From Thalassotalea insulae (GTDB lineage Bacteria > Pseudomonadota > Gammaproteobacteria > Enterobacterales > Alteromonadaceae): a DNA stretch of 64,000 bases. Both the position numbers and the translations under genes were made by a program. Positions 1-7,994 of the stretch are shown piece after piece (positions within the stretch are counted from its first letter, which is position 1; the number at the start of each line of letters is the position of its first letter). Location: positions 3,534,001 through 3,598,000 of the forward strand of contig NZ_BSST01000001.1 of the NCBI RefSeq assembly GCF_030161395.1. The letters run 5' to 3'. The notes under the pieces were generated by a model. It did not search any database. It was not told the DNA's origin and saw only the letters and a program-made list of their open reading frames with translations.

Positions 1-528
1 ATAACAGAATATAAGTTAAAAGATCTTCGTAAGCAGTTTGCCTATGTGTCGCAACATGTGGTGCTGTTTAATGACAGTTTGGCGAATAATATTGCTTACG
101 GTAAACCAAACGCTTCTAGGCGTGAGATCATCGATGCGGCAACCAAAGCTCATGTCATGGAGTTTGCCGAGCAGCTACCGCAGGGTTTAGATACTAATAT
201 AGGTGATAACGGAGCCTTACTTTCTGGAGGTCAGCGTCAGCGGGTGGCGATTGCCAGAGCCTTGTTATGTGATGCACCATTTTTAATTTTGGATGAAGCC
301 ACCAGTGCGTTAGATACCGAATCAGAACGTCACATTCAAGAAGCGCTTAACGAACTGCAAAAAAATCGTACCTCCATTGTCATCGCCCATCGATTATCCA
401 CTATTGAAAATGCCGATAAAATCATCGTTATGGAGCAAGGGCATATTATTGAACAAGGGGCGCATCAGCAATTATTGGCTCAAGATGGTGCCTATGCCCA
501 ATTACATCGTTTTCAGTTTGGCAGTTAA
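1..528 (+). CDS. msbA: Lipid A export ABC transporter MsbA, C-terminal part (cut by window start)
   Basis: Only the last 175 residues are present; the open frame runs to base 1 without a start, so the gene continues upstream (E. coli MsbA is about 580 aa). What remains is the nucleotide-binding domain after Walker A: the Q-loop region (YVSQ), the ABC signature LSGGQ, Walker B (LILDEATSALD) and the H-loop (IAHR). MsbA flips lipid A-core across the inner membrane; the membrane domain lies outside the window. The NBD alone is typical of many exporters, and the identity as MsbA rests mainly on context: lpxK follows after 8 bases, then a Trm112-like gene and kdsB, the conserved gammaproteobacterial lipid A/Kdo order. 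Probably one transcription unit with lpxK. Confidence 0.93.
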   Translation: MTEYKLKDLRKQFAYVSQHVVLFNDSLANNIAYGKPNASRREIIDAATKAHVMEFAEQLPQGLDTNIGDNGALLSGGQRQRVAIARALLCDAPFLILDEATSALDTESERHIQEALNELQKNRTSIVIAHRLSTIENADKIIVMEQGHIIEQGAHQQLLAQDGAYAQLHRFQFGS

Positions 529-536
529 GTATTGTT

Positions 537-1556
537 ATGCGATTGATTGAGCGCGTGTGGTTTTATCGGCATCCAGCGAAATATTTGCTGGTGCCATTAT
601 TATTGCCGTTATCCTTGTTGTTCTGGTTGTTATCTTCGTTACGAAAAGCATTATTTTTATTAGGGATAAAAGCCTCGGTTAAGCTGAGTTGTCCGGTAGT
701 CATTGTCGGTAATATTGGTGTTGGCGGCAATGGTAAAACACCACTGGTGTTGTTTCTGGTAGAACAGCTAACCAAGCAGGGGATTAAAGTCGGTGTCATC
801 AGCCGCGGTTATGGTGGCCAGGCACCTTATTATCCTTATTTACTTGACTCAAAAACGAGTGCTGAACAAGCAGGTGATGAACCGGTACTTATTTATCAGC
901 GCACTAAAGTACCTGTGGTAGTGGCCAGTGATCGGGTTGCGGCAGCAAAGCAATTAATTGAACTGGGCTGTCAGCTGATCATGAGTGATGACGGCATGCA
1001 ACATTATCGTTTACAGCGTGATTATGAATTGTTGGTGGTTGACGGCAAACGCCAGTTTGGTAATGGTTTGTTATTACCGGCTGGGCCGCTAAGAGAAAGC
1101 TGTAACAGACTTAATAGCGTTAACCGCATTATCATTAATGGCGAGCAGCCATTGTCTTATCCGAACAAAACTGCTCAACATCATATGTTATTAACAGCGG
1201 AACGCCTGATTAATGTGAAAACTGGTGAGCAGTTAGTATTAGCCGATTTTATTCAGCAATTTCCTCAGGTAAATGCAATGGCGGGTATTGGCGATCCGGC
1301 GCGCTTTTTTAATTATTTAGTCGAACTGGGCTTTATCCTTGATAAATCGCAAGGATTTATTGATCATCAAGCTTATAATAAATCCATGTTAACAGCGCTG
1401 GCTCAGCAGAATGAAATATTGTTGATGACAGAAAAAGATGCAGTGAAATGTACTGAATTTGCTCAGAAGAATTGGTGGTACTTACCGGTAGATGCCAGTT
1501 TTAGTGCGAGTGATAAACGCACGATCTTAACGGATATTGTGCGTTTAATAGCATAA
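537..1556 (+). CDS. lpxK: Tetraacyldisaccharide 4'-kinase LpxK
   Basis: LpxK phosphorylates the 4' position of the tetraacyldisaccharide lipid A precursor at the inner membrane, making lipid IVA. The 339-residue product matches the family length (E. coli 328). An N-terminal hydrophobic segment (about residues 17-44) anchors it, followed by the glycine-rich P-loop GGNGKTP near residue 63 and the family motif DDGMQH near residue 151. The ATG lies 8 bases after the msbA stop, and a small Trm112-like gene follows 17 bases downstream, giving the usual msbA-lpxK-ycaR-kdsB order. No sign of truncation or frameshift. Confidence 0.97.
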   Translation: MRLIERVWFYRHPAKYLLVPLLLPLSLLFWLLSSLRKALFLLGIKASVKLSCPVVIVGNIGVGGNGKTPLVLFLVEQLTKQGIKVGVISRGYGGQAPYYPYLLDSKTSAEQAGDEPVLIYQRTKVPVVVASDRVAAAKQLIELGCQLIMSDDGMQHYRLQRDYELLVVDGKRQFGNGLLLPAGPLRESCNRLNSVNRIIINGEQPLSYPNKTAQHHMLLTAERLINVKTGEQLVLADFIQQFPQVNAMAGIGDPARFFNYLVELGFILDKSQGFIDHQAYNKSMLTALAQQNEILLMTEKDAVKCTEFAQKNWWYLPVDASFSASDKRTILTDIVRLIA

Positions 1557-1573
1557 ATAAAAGAGAGAAAATA

Positions 1574-1759
1574 ATGGCTTTTGATATTAAATTGATGGAA
1601 ATACTGGCTTGTCCGGTATGTAAAGGTAAATTGCACTATAACAAAGAGCGTAGTGAATTAGTTTGTAATTTTGACCGATTAGCGTACGCAATTCATGATG
1701 ATATTCCGGTGCTATTAGAAAGTGAAGCACGTCATATTAGCGAAGATGAACGCGGTTAA
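1574..1759 (+). CDS. ycaR: Trm112-family small protein (YcaR-like, UPF0434)
   Basis: A 61-residue protein with the N-terminal pattern LMEILACPVCKGKL and a later Cys in LVCNFD, ending in the IPVLLE segment typical of YcaR/Trm112-like proteins. Eukaryotic and archaeal Trm112 proteins activate methyltransferases; the role of the short bacterial form is not established. It sits between lpxK and kdsB, 17 and 14 bases away, as in E. coli. The start is well placed behind an AGAGAG-type ribosome site. Family identity is clear; function is open. Confidence 0.93.
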   Translation: MAFDIKLMEILACPVCKGKLHYNKERSELVCNFDRLAYAIHDDIPVLLESEARHISEDERG

Positions 1760-1773
1760 GTAGGATAGATATT

Positions 1774-2574
1774 ATGTCTTTTGTCGTAGTGATCCCAGCT
1801 CGTTTTCAGTCATCTCGTTTACCGGGCAAGGTACTAGCAGATATTGACGGTAAGCCAATGATCCAATGGGTGGTGGAAAAAGCGCAGCAAAGTGGTGCGG
1901 AAAAAGTGATAGTTGCTACAGATGATGAGCAGGTCGCTCAGGTAGTGAGTGACTTTGGTGGTGAAGTGTGTAAAACCCGCGCGGATCATCACTCTGGCAC
2001 TGAACGTCTTGCTGAAGTGATGAATCATTATCAATTTGATGATGATCAGATCATTGTCAATGTTCAAGGCGATGAGCCATTTATTCCGCCTGAAAATATC
2101 AGTCAGGTGGCGAAGAACTTAGCGAATCAACAGCGTACCAATCAGCAACAAGCGCGGATGGCGACGTTAGCCGTGGCTATTACTGAGGCTGAAGAAGTGT
2201 TCAACCCTAATGCGGTAAAAGTGATCTGTGACAAAGATGGCTATGCCTTGTACTTTTCCCGTGCGGCTATTCCTTATGATCGTGCCCGTTTTTTAGCGCA
2301 CAATAATTCTTCGGTTAATGGCACTCAGGAGATTGGCGATTACTATCTGCGCCATATCGGCATTTATGCATATCGTGCTGGCTTTATTAAAGATTATGTT
2401 AACTGGCCGGCTAGTGAACTGGAACAGGTCGAGTCATTAGAACAGCTCCGGGTGTTATGGCAGGGAGAGAAAATTCATGTTGGAGTTGCACAAAATCGCT
2501 TGCCGGTTGAAGGGGTTGATACGCCGGAAGATTTAGCAAAAGCACGTGCCTTTGCTAAAAGTTTATCCCGATAA
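1774..2574 (+). CDS. kdsB: 3-deoxy-manno-octulosonate cytidylyltransferase KdsB
   Basis: KdsB activates Kdo with CTP to CMP-Kdo, the donor used by WaaA on lipid IVA. The 266-residue product is slightly longer than E. coli KdsB (248). The nucleotidyltransferase start IPARFQSSRLPGK (residues 7-19), the GKPMIQWV segment and the NVQGDEPFI motif (around residue 94) are intact. It ends the LPS cluster; the next gene is on the opposite strand only 22 bases away, and I see no strong terminator hairpin in that short gap. Confidence 0.97.
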   Translation: MSFVVVIPARFQSSRLPGKVLADIDGKPMIQWVVEKAQQSGAEKVIVATDDEQVAQVVSDFGGEVCKTRADHHSGTERLAEVMNHYQFDDDQIIVNVQGDEPFIPPENISQVAKNLANQQRTNQQQARMATLAVAITEAEEVFNPNAVKVICDKDGYALYFSRAAIPYDRARFLAHNNSSVNGTQEIGDYYLRHIGIYAYRAGFIKDYVNWPASELEQVESLEQLRVLWQGEKIHVGVAQNRLPVEGVDTPEDLAKARAFAKSLSR

Positions 2575-2596
2575 CTAGTGGCGACTGAGCGCAAAT

Positions 2597-3187
2597 CTAG
2601 CTGTGACTGTTTTGCCCTAGCGCCATGACAACCGGCATGGTATTTCCTTGATCATGCAGTTCAAATGGAACTGACGTCGTGCATGAAATAAATCCTGCAT
2701 GGCTATAGGCTTGTTGGATTTCTTGTGCTGAAAAACCACTACCAGCAGTATCATTTTCTTTTAACCAGTCCCACTGAAGCAGGTAACCACCAGGTTTTAA
2801 CAGCTGCTTTAGCTGTGAGATTGTTTCAAGGTGATCTGGAACAAAGGCCAGGGCGGATGACGCGACGATAATATCGAACTTGTCGTTTAATACTGGTTGA
2901 GTCTCAATCAGTTTCGGACTGAGCAGATCGGCAATAGTAATTACATTATTAAGCTGTTTATTATCTAACACAGCGATCATTTTTTTGGCTGGATCCAGTG
3001 CCACGATCGATTTTGCCTGCGATGCCATTTTTTCTGTCAGTAGCCCTGTACCACAGCCAAAGTCTAAAATGCGGCAATCCTTAATATCTAAAGTGTTAGT
3101 TAACGCATCATAGGCTTTTTCTGCATAGCTAATTACTGAGTCATTGCTGTCCCAGCCGTCGGCATAGTCATCCCAACTGTCACTCAT
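2597..3187 (-). CDS. Class I SAM-dependent methyltransferase
   Basis: A 196-residue single-domain Rossmann methyltransferase. Motif I (DFGCGTGLL, residues 43-51) binds the methyl donor; the acidic residue after the next strand (ALDPA) and the later LLKPGGYLLQWDW segment complete the fold. The N-terminus is rich in Asp/Trp (SWDDYADGWD), as in several ubiquinone/tellurite-type methyltransferases. The substrate cannot be read from the sequence. It is convergent with kdsB and has its own upstream region, so it is probably transcribed alone. CmoM also lies near kdsB in enterics, but this protein is much shorter and I would not equate them. Confidence 0.85.
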   Translation of the reverse strand: MSDSWDDYADGWDSNDSVISYAEKAYDALTNTLDIKDCRILDFGCGTGLLTEKMASQAKSIVALDPAKKMIAVLDNKQLNNVITIADLLSPKLIETQPVLNDKFDIIVASSALAFVPDHLETISQLKQLLKPGGYLLQWDWLKENDTAGSGFSAQEIQQAYSHAGFISCTTSVPFELHDQGNTMPVVMALGQNSHS

Positions 3188-3614
3188 AAAGTTGTTCTCT
3201 TGTTTGTTGATAATTTCTAAAACGTGATAGCGAATGAGCCGCTTAACTTTTCGCTATCGCGCAAAGTTATCACAGAGCGCAAGCTAACACCAAAGGTTTG
3301 CATATTAGCAGGGGCATAGGTAGCAAATTAAACTACCTAGCTTAGAAAGTGGAATAGCTTAATGCTTGTTGTTTTTGTCGAGGATAAATACTGCGCGACA
3401 TTATTTGATTGCTCCATTGCTTATATACCTTTTGCTTATTTGAAGATCTAATCGCAAGAATAGCTTGACGATTATTTAACTCGCAGTAAATCGTTAGCAT
3501 GAGAAGTGGGCAGTATTTTTACCTGTTTTTATTCATAGTTCGATACGGGTCGAAGCATCTTTATTTCTCAGAGCTACACTGACTTTTTATTGAAAGGCTA
3601 TTGAGAGAAATTTT
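3188..3614. other. 427-bp intergenic region between divergent genes
   Basis: This gap separates the methyltransferase (minus) from the exported hydrolase (plus) and must hold both promoters. The only structure I can support is a 9-bp inverted repeat, GATAGCGAA at 3226-3234 and TTCGCTATC at 3250-3258, close to the methyltransferase start. I see no open reading frame with coding character, tRNA or known riboswitch here. Confidence 0.5.
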
Positions 3615-4664
3615 ATGAAATTAACCCTAGGTTTTATCCTGTTCTTAGGCGTATTGTTATCGGCTAAGTTATTGGCAGTAAATCAAGCTGCTGTAAAAAG
3701 TACTCGTTATCATGAGGTTGATAACGTTAAGCATCAGGTGTTTAAAATTAACAGCCGCATTGACGGTTTGCAATTAGCACTACACAGTGCCAGCCCTTTA
3801 GCCAAAACGAAACGGGGTACCATCTTGCTACTGCACGGTTCGTCATTTCCATCGCAGTTGTCGTTTGGTTTTACTATCTCAGGGAAGTCATGGGTTGATC
3901 AGCTAACCTCGCTTGGCTATCAGGTATATAGTTTAGATTTTTTAGGTTATGGTGATTCTGATCGTTATTCTGAGATGATCCAGGGAGAGCAAAATGCCGA
4001 GCCATTGGGACGAGGTGTCGATGTTTTACAGGATGTTAATTTAGCGGCAGAGTTTATTTTAACTCAGGATAAAGTCGCTAAAATAGATGTCTTAGGACAT
4101 TCATGGGGCGGGGCTGTGGCAGCACATTTTGCTGAGCGTTATCCTGAAAAGGTAGAGCATTTAGTTTTGTATGCCGGCATTACCACGGCACAAGCTACAA
4201 AAAGCGCCGCAAACAATACAGTGCCAGCTTACAGCGAACTAACGCCAGAGCTAAGGATTCAATCTTTAGCGTCATTATCTCCGGAGGCAGATCAGCCTTT
4301 ATTGGCTCAGGAAATGTTTAAAACTTGGGGAGTTCAATGGCTTGCTTCCGATCCGTTGGCTAGCGATGAGTTGAAAGTGAGATACCCTGCGGGCCCGAAT
4401 GCCGATGTGGCGGATTTTTTTCAAGGGGTTTCTTTTTATAACCCAAAAAGTATTCGAGCTAAGGTGCTGATCATTCGTGGTGAACATGATCAATATCCCT
4501 CAAATGAACAGGCGTATCAATTGTTTAACGCGTTAACTAATACGGAAAATAAACGCTACGTGGTGATAAATAACGGCACTCATGTGCTGCATTTAGAGCA
4601 AAACCGTCACCAATTGTATCAGAGTGTCAATGACTTCCTGTTAATGCCCGTTAATAATCGTTAA
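3615..4664 (+). CDS. Exported alpha/beta hydrolase
   Basis: A 349-residue alpha/beta-hydrolase-fold protein with an N-terminal signal peptide (MKLTLGFILFLGVLLSAKLLA), so probably periplasmic or secreted. The oxyanion loop region LLHGSSFP (around residue 73), the nucleophile elbow GHSWGG (around residue 161), the acid-strand region IIRGEHDQYP and the catalytic His region NNGTHVLHLE (near residue 322) are all in order. The substrate is unknown. It stands alone and is convergent with a GNAT gene, with a shared hairpin at its 3' end. Confidence 0.88.
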   Translation: MKLTLGFILFLGVLLSAKLLAVNQAAVKSTRYHEVDNVKHQVFKINSRIDGLQLALHSASPLAKTKRGTILLLHGSSFPSQLSFGFTISGKSWVDQLTSLGYQVYSLDFLGYGDSDRYSEMIQGEQNAEPLGRGVDVLQDVNLAAEFILTQDKVAKIDVLGHSWGGAVAAHFAERYPEKVEHLVLYAGITTAQATKSAANNTVPAYSELTPELRIQSLASLSPEADQPLLAQEMFKTWGVQWLASDPLASDELKVRYPAGPNADVADFFQGVSFYNPKSIRAKVLIIRGEHDQYPSNEQAYQLFNALTNTENKRYVVINNGTHVLHLEQNRHQLYQSVNDFLLMPVNNR

Positions 4665-4671
4665 AACAACT

Positions 4672-4699
4672 GTGGTTAACAAGCTTAAGTGTTAACCAC
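4672..4699. terminator. Bidirectional hairpin between convergent genes
   Basis: A 10-bp stem (4672-4681 with 4690-4699, GTGGTTAACA and its complement) with an 8-base loop lies between the hydrolase and GNAT genes and covers the GNAT stop codon. The plus side is followed by TAATTGTTTA and the minus side by AGTTGTTTTAA, so it could end transcripts from both directions. Confidence 0.6.
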
Positions 4700-5176
4700 T
4701 AATTGTTTATGCATGATATAGCTGTCAATATAACCTAGTTTAGGATGGCGATAGGCCAAAGGTATGGTGCCTATGATCTGAAACCCTAGCTTTTGCCACA
4801 GCTTGATTGCCACTTCATTACTGGAAATAACCGAGTTAAATTGCATAGCTTCAAAGCTGAGCTCTATGGCTATTTGTTGTGAATGCTGACAGAGTGTCCG
4901 AGCAATGCCTTTTCCTCGTGCCGCTTCTGAGACCATATAACCACAGTTACAAATATGATCACTAGGCCCCATAGCATTTGCTTTAAGGTAGTAGCAACCA
5001 AGTACTTGCCCGTTGTCGATATAGGCAAAGCTTTTTAATGGCGTGAGACACCAAATCTGATATGCCTGCTCAATATCCATATCTGGATCAAAAGCATAGG
5101 TTTCCTGTGCTTTGATAACTGCCTGAAAACTAGGCCAGAAATTTTCAAAGTCTGCCCGGGTCATCGCTCTGATCAT
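4685..5176 (-). CDS. GNAT-family N-acetyltransferase
   Basis: A 163-residue acetyltransferase of the GNAT fold. The acetyl-CoA pyrophosphate-binding segment RGKGIARTLC (around residues 90-99) follows the central strand (CNCGYMVSEAARG), and a downstream NEVAIKLWQKLGFQIIG segment is the usual C-terminal GNAT pattern. The acceptor is unknown. It resembles single-domain yeast/bacterial GNATs that act on small molecules. It is transcribed toward the alpha/beta hydrolase gene and shares the terminator hairpin. Confidence 0.87.
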   Translation of the reverse strand: MIRAMTRADFENFWPSFQAVIKAQETYAFDPDMDIEQAYQIWCLTPLKSFAYIDNGQVLGCYYLKANAMGPSDHICNCGYMVSEAARGKGIARTLCQHSQQIAIELSFEAMQFNSVISSNEVAIKLWQKLGFQIIGTIPLAYRHPKLGYIDSYIMHKQLVVNT

Positions 5177-5239
5177 CTCGTTTCGCTCCTTATATTAACA
5201 CTAGGTTAGTCGAATAATGGTTAAGTGTAATATTGCCAA

Positions 5240-6016
5240 TTAGCCTGAAGGCATCGCCAGAATTGTACTGATAGTTAAGCTATCTTCATATTGAATAAAT
5301 TGAGTTTCTTGCTGCATTCTTGCATATACCGCCATGCGATCTGCCAGTTCATTACCTTCAATATCTGCGTGCCCTTTTACATGAGTGATGGTGATTTTGG
5401 CTTTAAGGGCTAAATAATGCTGGTAGCAGGCTTTGACTAATTCAGGGTTTTTAATCGCCTGACCATCGGCTTTTTTCCAACCTTTTCTCTGCCAGCCTGC
5501 TGCCCATTTAGTGATACTGTCGATGGAATATTTGGAATCAGAAAGGATTTGTACGCTTTGACCTTTATTGACGTATTGTTGCGCCAATTTAAATGCTTCC
5601 AACATACCGTTAAGCTCAGCGGTATTATTGGTGCCATCGGGCTGATAAAGACCATACCAAAGCGCAGTTAATTGCTTACCCTGATAGATGGCAATACCTG
5701 TACCTGATTTTCCTGGATTTGGTGAACAGGCACCATCACAGTAAATATTGATATCTGCATCATTATTTATTGTTTTCGCTGATGAGCTTGCTTTCGAGAC
5801 TGTTTTACCGCTTGGTTGAGCATTATCTTTAGCTAAAGAACGTTTCATTAGTGCTTTTGTATAGCTCTCAGCAAATGCTGCTTCTGCTTCTGTTTTGCTG
5901 GTAAAGCCCATATATTGCGCGTCGGCGCGGCCAGCAGTTAACTGTTGAACTTGTGGCCAGTTATCAAATACGCCAGTTTGAGCCCCTTTCCATACGACAT
6001 AATATTTTTTTGCCAT
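5240..6016 (-). CDS. RNase H family protein with N-terminal viroplasmin-like domain
   Basis: A 258-residue protein with a short N-terminal caulimovirus viroplasmin-like domain (KKYYVVWKGAQTGVFDNW, residues 3-20) that in other RNases H binds RNA/DNA hybrids, a Ser/Lys/Ala linker (about residues 60-85) and a type 1 RNase H catalytic domain from about residue 87. Catalytic acids are visible: the first Asp in YCDGAC, the Glu in NNTAELNGM, the Asp in SDSKYSI and the Asp in GHADIEGNELAD. It would cleave RNA in RNA-DNA hybrids. This architecture differs from the plain RnhA usually found next to dnaQ, so it is likely an additional RNase H. Confidence 0.92.
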   Translation of the reverse strand: MAKKYYVVWKGAQTGVFDNWPQVQQLTAGRADAQYMGFTSKTEAEAAFAESYTKALMKRSLAKDNAQPSGKTVSKASSSAKTINNDADINIYCDGACSPNPGKSGTGIAIYQGKQLTALWYGLYQPDGTNNTAELNGMLEAFKLAQQYVNKGQSVQILSDSKYSIDSITKWAAGWQRKGWKKADGQAIKNPELVKACYQHYLALKAKITITHVKGHADIEGNELADRMAVYARMQQETQFIQYEDSLTISTILAMPSG

Positions 6017-6098
6017 TCGTTGTGTTTACCTTATGTAATCATTGCCTAATGAAGTAGCTTTTTGTTTAAGTTACAAGTTAATTGTTACGCTGGAAAAT

Positions 6099-6123
6099 GG
6101 CAGCCGTGATAGTCACTGCTGCC
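6099..6123 (-). terminator. Terminator hairpin downstream of lgt
   Basis: A near-perfect stem-loop, GGCAGC-C-GTGA / TCAC-T-GCTGCC with one mismatch and a 3-base loop, starts 10 bases beyond the lgt stop on the minus strand. The minus-strand tail is ATTTTCC; the plus side has a longer U-rich tail. Confidence 0.65.
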
Positions 6124-6132
6124 GTTTATTTT

Positions 6133-6942
6133 TTATTGTTGGTTAGTTCGTTTAAATGCGCGAACGATTAGTGCTACCCCAACTAAGAAAAATGGAATAC
6201 TGAGCATTTGCCCGGTGTTGAGCGCTGCTTCTATTTGATATGCCGCTTGTTGTTGTTTGAAAAATTCAATAATAAAACGGGCGGTGAAGGTCATGATCAA
6301 GAATAATCCCAATAACATTCCCTGATATTGTTTCGCTTTAGTAGTGCGATAAATAATGGTTAAACTGATAAATATCAGGCAATAGGCGATAGCTTCATAA
6401 AGTTGTGCTGGGTGACGGACGACATTATCAACACGGGCAAAAATAACGCCCCAGGGCACATCGGTGGCTTTACCTAATATTTCGGCGTTAACAAAGTTGG
6501 CACTGCGAACAAAGATACCAAACAATGCTGTGGCAATTGCCAGGCGATCTAACAGCCAGATAACATTAACTGCATATTTTCGGCTAAACAGGTAGCCAGC
6601 GATAATAGCGCCTAAACCGCCGCCGTGGCTAGCAAGGCCTCCTTCCCATATCGCGATGATTTTCAAAGGGTTGGCTAAGTAGTATTGGGGATCGTAAAAA
6701 AAACAGTGGGCGAGACGGGCACCGACAATAATGCCGACGACGACATAAACTAACAAGTTATCTAACAGCTCAACGTTTTGTTTTTCTTGAGCAAAAATCC
6801 ATTTCATATAGTACAGGCCAGCAAAGATAGAGCTGGCAAATAATGCTCCGTACCAATGAATAGTGAGAGGACCAAGGGAAATTAAAACTGGGTCAACATT
6901 CCAAATAAAGTGCTGCACGCAAGTACCTAATTGATTTAGCAA
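6133..6942 (-). CDS. lgt: Prolipoprotein diacylglyceryl transferase (Lgt), divergent form
   Basis: Lgt moves a diacylglyceryl group from phosphatidylglycerol to the lipobox Cys of prolipoproteins in the inner membrane. The 269-residue polytopic protein has the hydrophobic N-terminus with IHWYGALF, the GARLAHCFF segment, EGGLASHGGGLG, an Arg-Ser-Ala-Asn-Phe-Val-Asn stretch in the place of the usual GRxGNFxN, and RHPAQLYEA. The EGGLASHGG and NTGQMLSIPF signatures resemble my memory of Bacteroidetes Lgt proteins rather than the gammaproteobacterial GGMSFHGG type, and the gene is not beside thyA as is usual. It may be a second or transferred copy. It lies 39 bases after the UbiA-family gene. Confidence 0.88.
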   Translation of the reverse strand: MLNQLGTCVQHFIWNVDPVLISLGPLTIHWYGALFASSIFAGLYYMKWIFAQEKQNVELLDNLLVYVVVGIIVGARLAHCFFYDPQYYLANPLKIIAIWEGGLASHGGGLGAIIAGYLFSRKYAVNVIWLLDRLAIATALFGIFVRSANFVNAEILGKATDVPWGVIFARVDNVVRHPAQLYEAIAYCLIFISLTIIYRTTKAKQYQGMLLGLFLIMTFTARFIIEFFKQQQAAYQIEAALNTGQMLSIPFFLVGVALIVRAFKRTNQQ

Positions 6943-6981
6943 ATAATAATGCTGGCTAATATAACAGGCTGATCTTAAGTT

Positions 6982-7890
6982 TTATAGAGTCGAATGGTTA
7001 AATAAAATAATCGCAATAACGATAGGTGTCAGGTTAGCGCTGAGCACGTTAAATGTCAGGTACTTGATTTGCCCTGCTATTTTTTGCTGATATTTGCACA
7101 TGCCATAAAGAGAGATAAAAGAGAACGCCATTGGCACAAGAGCCAGTAGTATCAGTTTAGGTAAGGGTAAATAGCGGGTCGTGAGTATCAATACTACAAC
7201 GCTTAACAAAGCTGAGGTGCCATATAGCAAGTTACTTTTTTTTATGCCATAAGCAATAGGAAAGTGATTTCGTCCTGCTTGTTGATCCGCATTTATATCC
7301 GGGTATTGATTAAGGAGTAATAAGTTGTTGATTTGCAAAAAAGGGATCAGCAGCAGCAGCGTTAAATAAGGATGGATGAGTTCACCAGTTAAAACAAAAT
7401 AGCTGCCACCAGCGATAAGTACGCCAATGCCGAGTCCGGGGGCAAATAAACAAAGCCACGGAGACTTATTTAAATAGCGGGTGTACGTGAAAATGATCAG
7501 TGAGCCGATCAAACCAATTGGCACAATAGTTAGGCCAATGGTAATTGCAAAGTAACAGCCGATGATAAAGCTAGCGGTTAAACTGATGATAGCAATTTGA
7601 TTAACCATTGATGCAAGTTCGGGTTGTTGCTGTAATAAACCGCTACCGCCACTAAAAGGCGTACGCTTGGTATTGGCATCTAAACCGCTGGCGTTATCTT
7701 GATATTCATTCAGGCAATTCACTGAAATTAATGCTGACACTGCGCCAATAATAATTAGTAGCAAATGGGAAAGGTTAATCGGCTGATTATTATAAACGGC
7801 AATACTGGCACCGTAGCACACACAAATAGGTGCCAACAATAAAAAGGGCGGCCGGATTGAAGGTAAAGCAGCAATAAAGCTAACTTGCAT
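6982..7890 (-). CDS. UbiA-family prenyltransferase
   Basis: A 302-residue integral membrane protein with about nine hydrophobic segments. The first aspartate-rich motif is in the form NEYQDNASGLD (residues 61-71), followed by TPFSGGSG, a pattern shared with MenA-like 1,4-dihydroxy-2-naphthoate prenyltransferases; the second acidic region is NQYPDINADQQAGR near residue 193. It would transfer an isoprenoid chain to an aromatic or other acceptor. No menaquinone genes are nearby, so MenA is not asserted. It is probably co-transcribed with the downstream lgt-like gene and diverges from the aldo/keto reductase gene. Confidence 0.82.
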   Translation of the reverse strand: MQVSFIAALPSIRPPFLLLAPICVCYGASIAVYNNQPINLSHLLLIIIGAVSALISVNCLNEYQDNASGLDANTKRTPFSGGSGLLQQQPELASMVNQIAIISLTASFIIGCYFAITIGLTIVPIGLIGSLIIFTYTRYLNKSPWLCLFAPGLGIGVLIAGGSYFVLTGELIHPYLTLLLLIPFLQINNLLLLNQYPDINADQQAGRNHFPIAYGIKKSNLLYGTSALLSVVVLILTTRYLPLPKLILLALVPMAFSFISLYGMCKYQQKIAGQIKYLTFNVLSANLTPIVIAIILFNHSTL

Positions 7891-7994
7891 TTTATTTCAC
7901 TTCTATCGTTAGTTCAAACCATTATAAATAACGATTATGCTTATTTGTCAAAGGCTTGTTATATTTAAAGCAAACTTTGTTTCATGGAATTCTT

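Noticed and set aside
3226..3258. 9-bp inverted repeat as a terminator
   Set aside because: It stands at the 5' side of both flanking genes, has a 15-base loop and no U-tract; noted only as part of the intergenic region.
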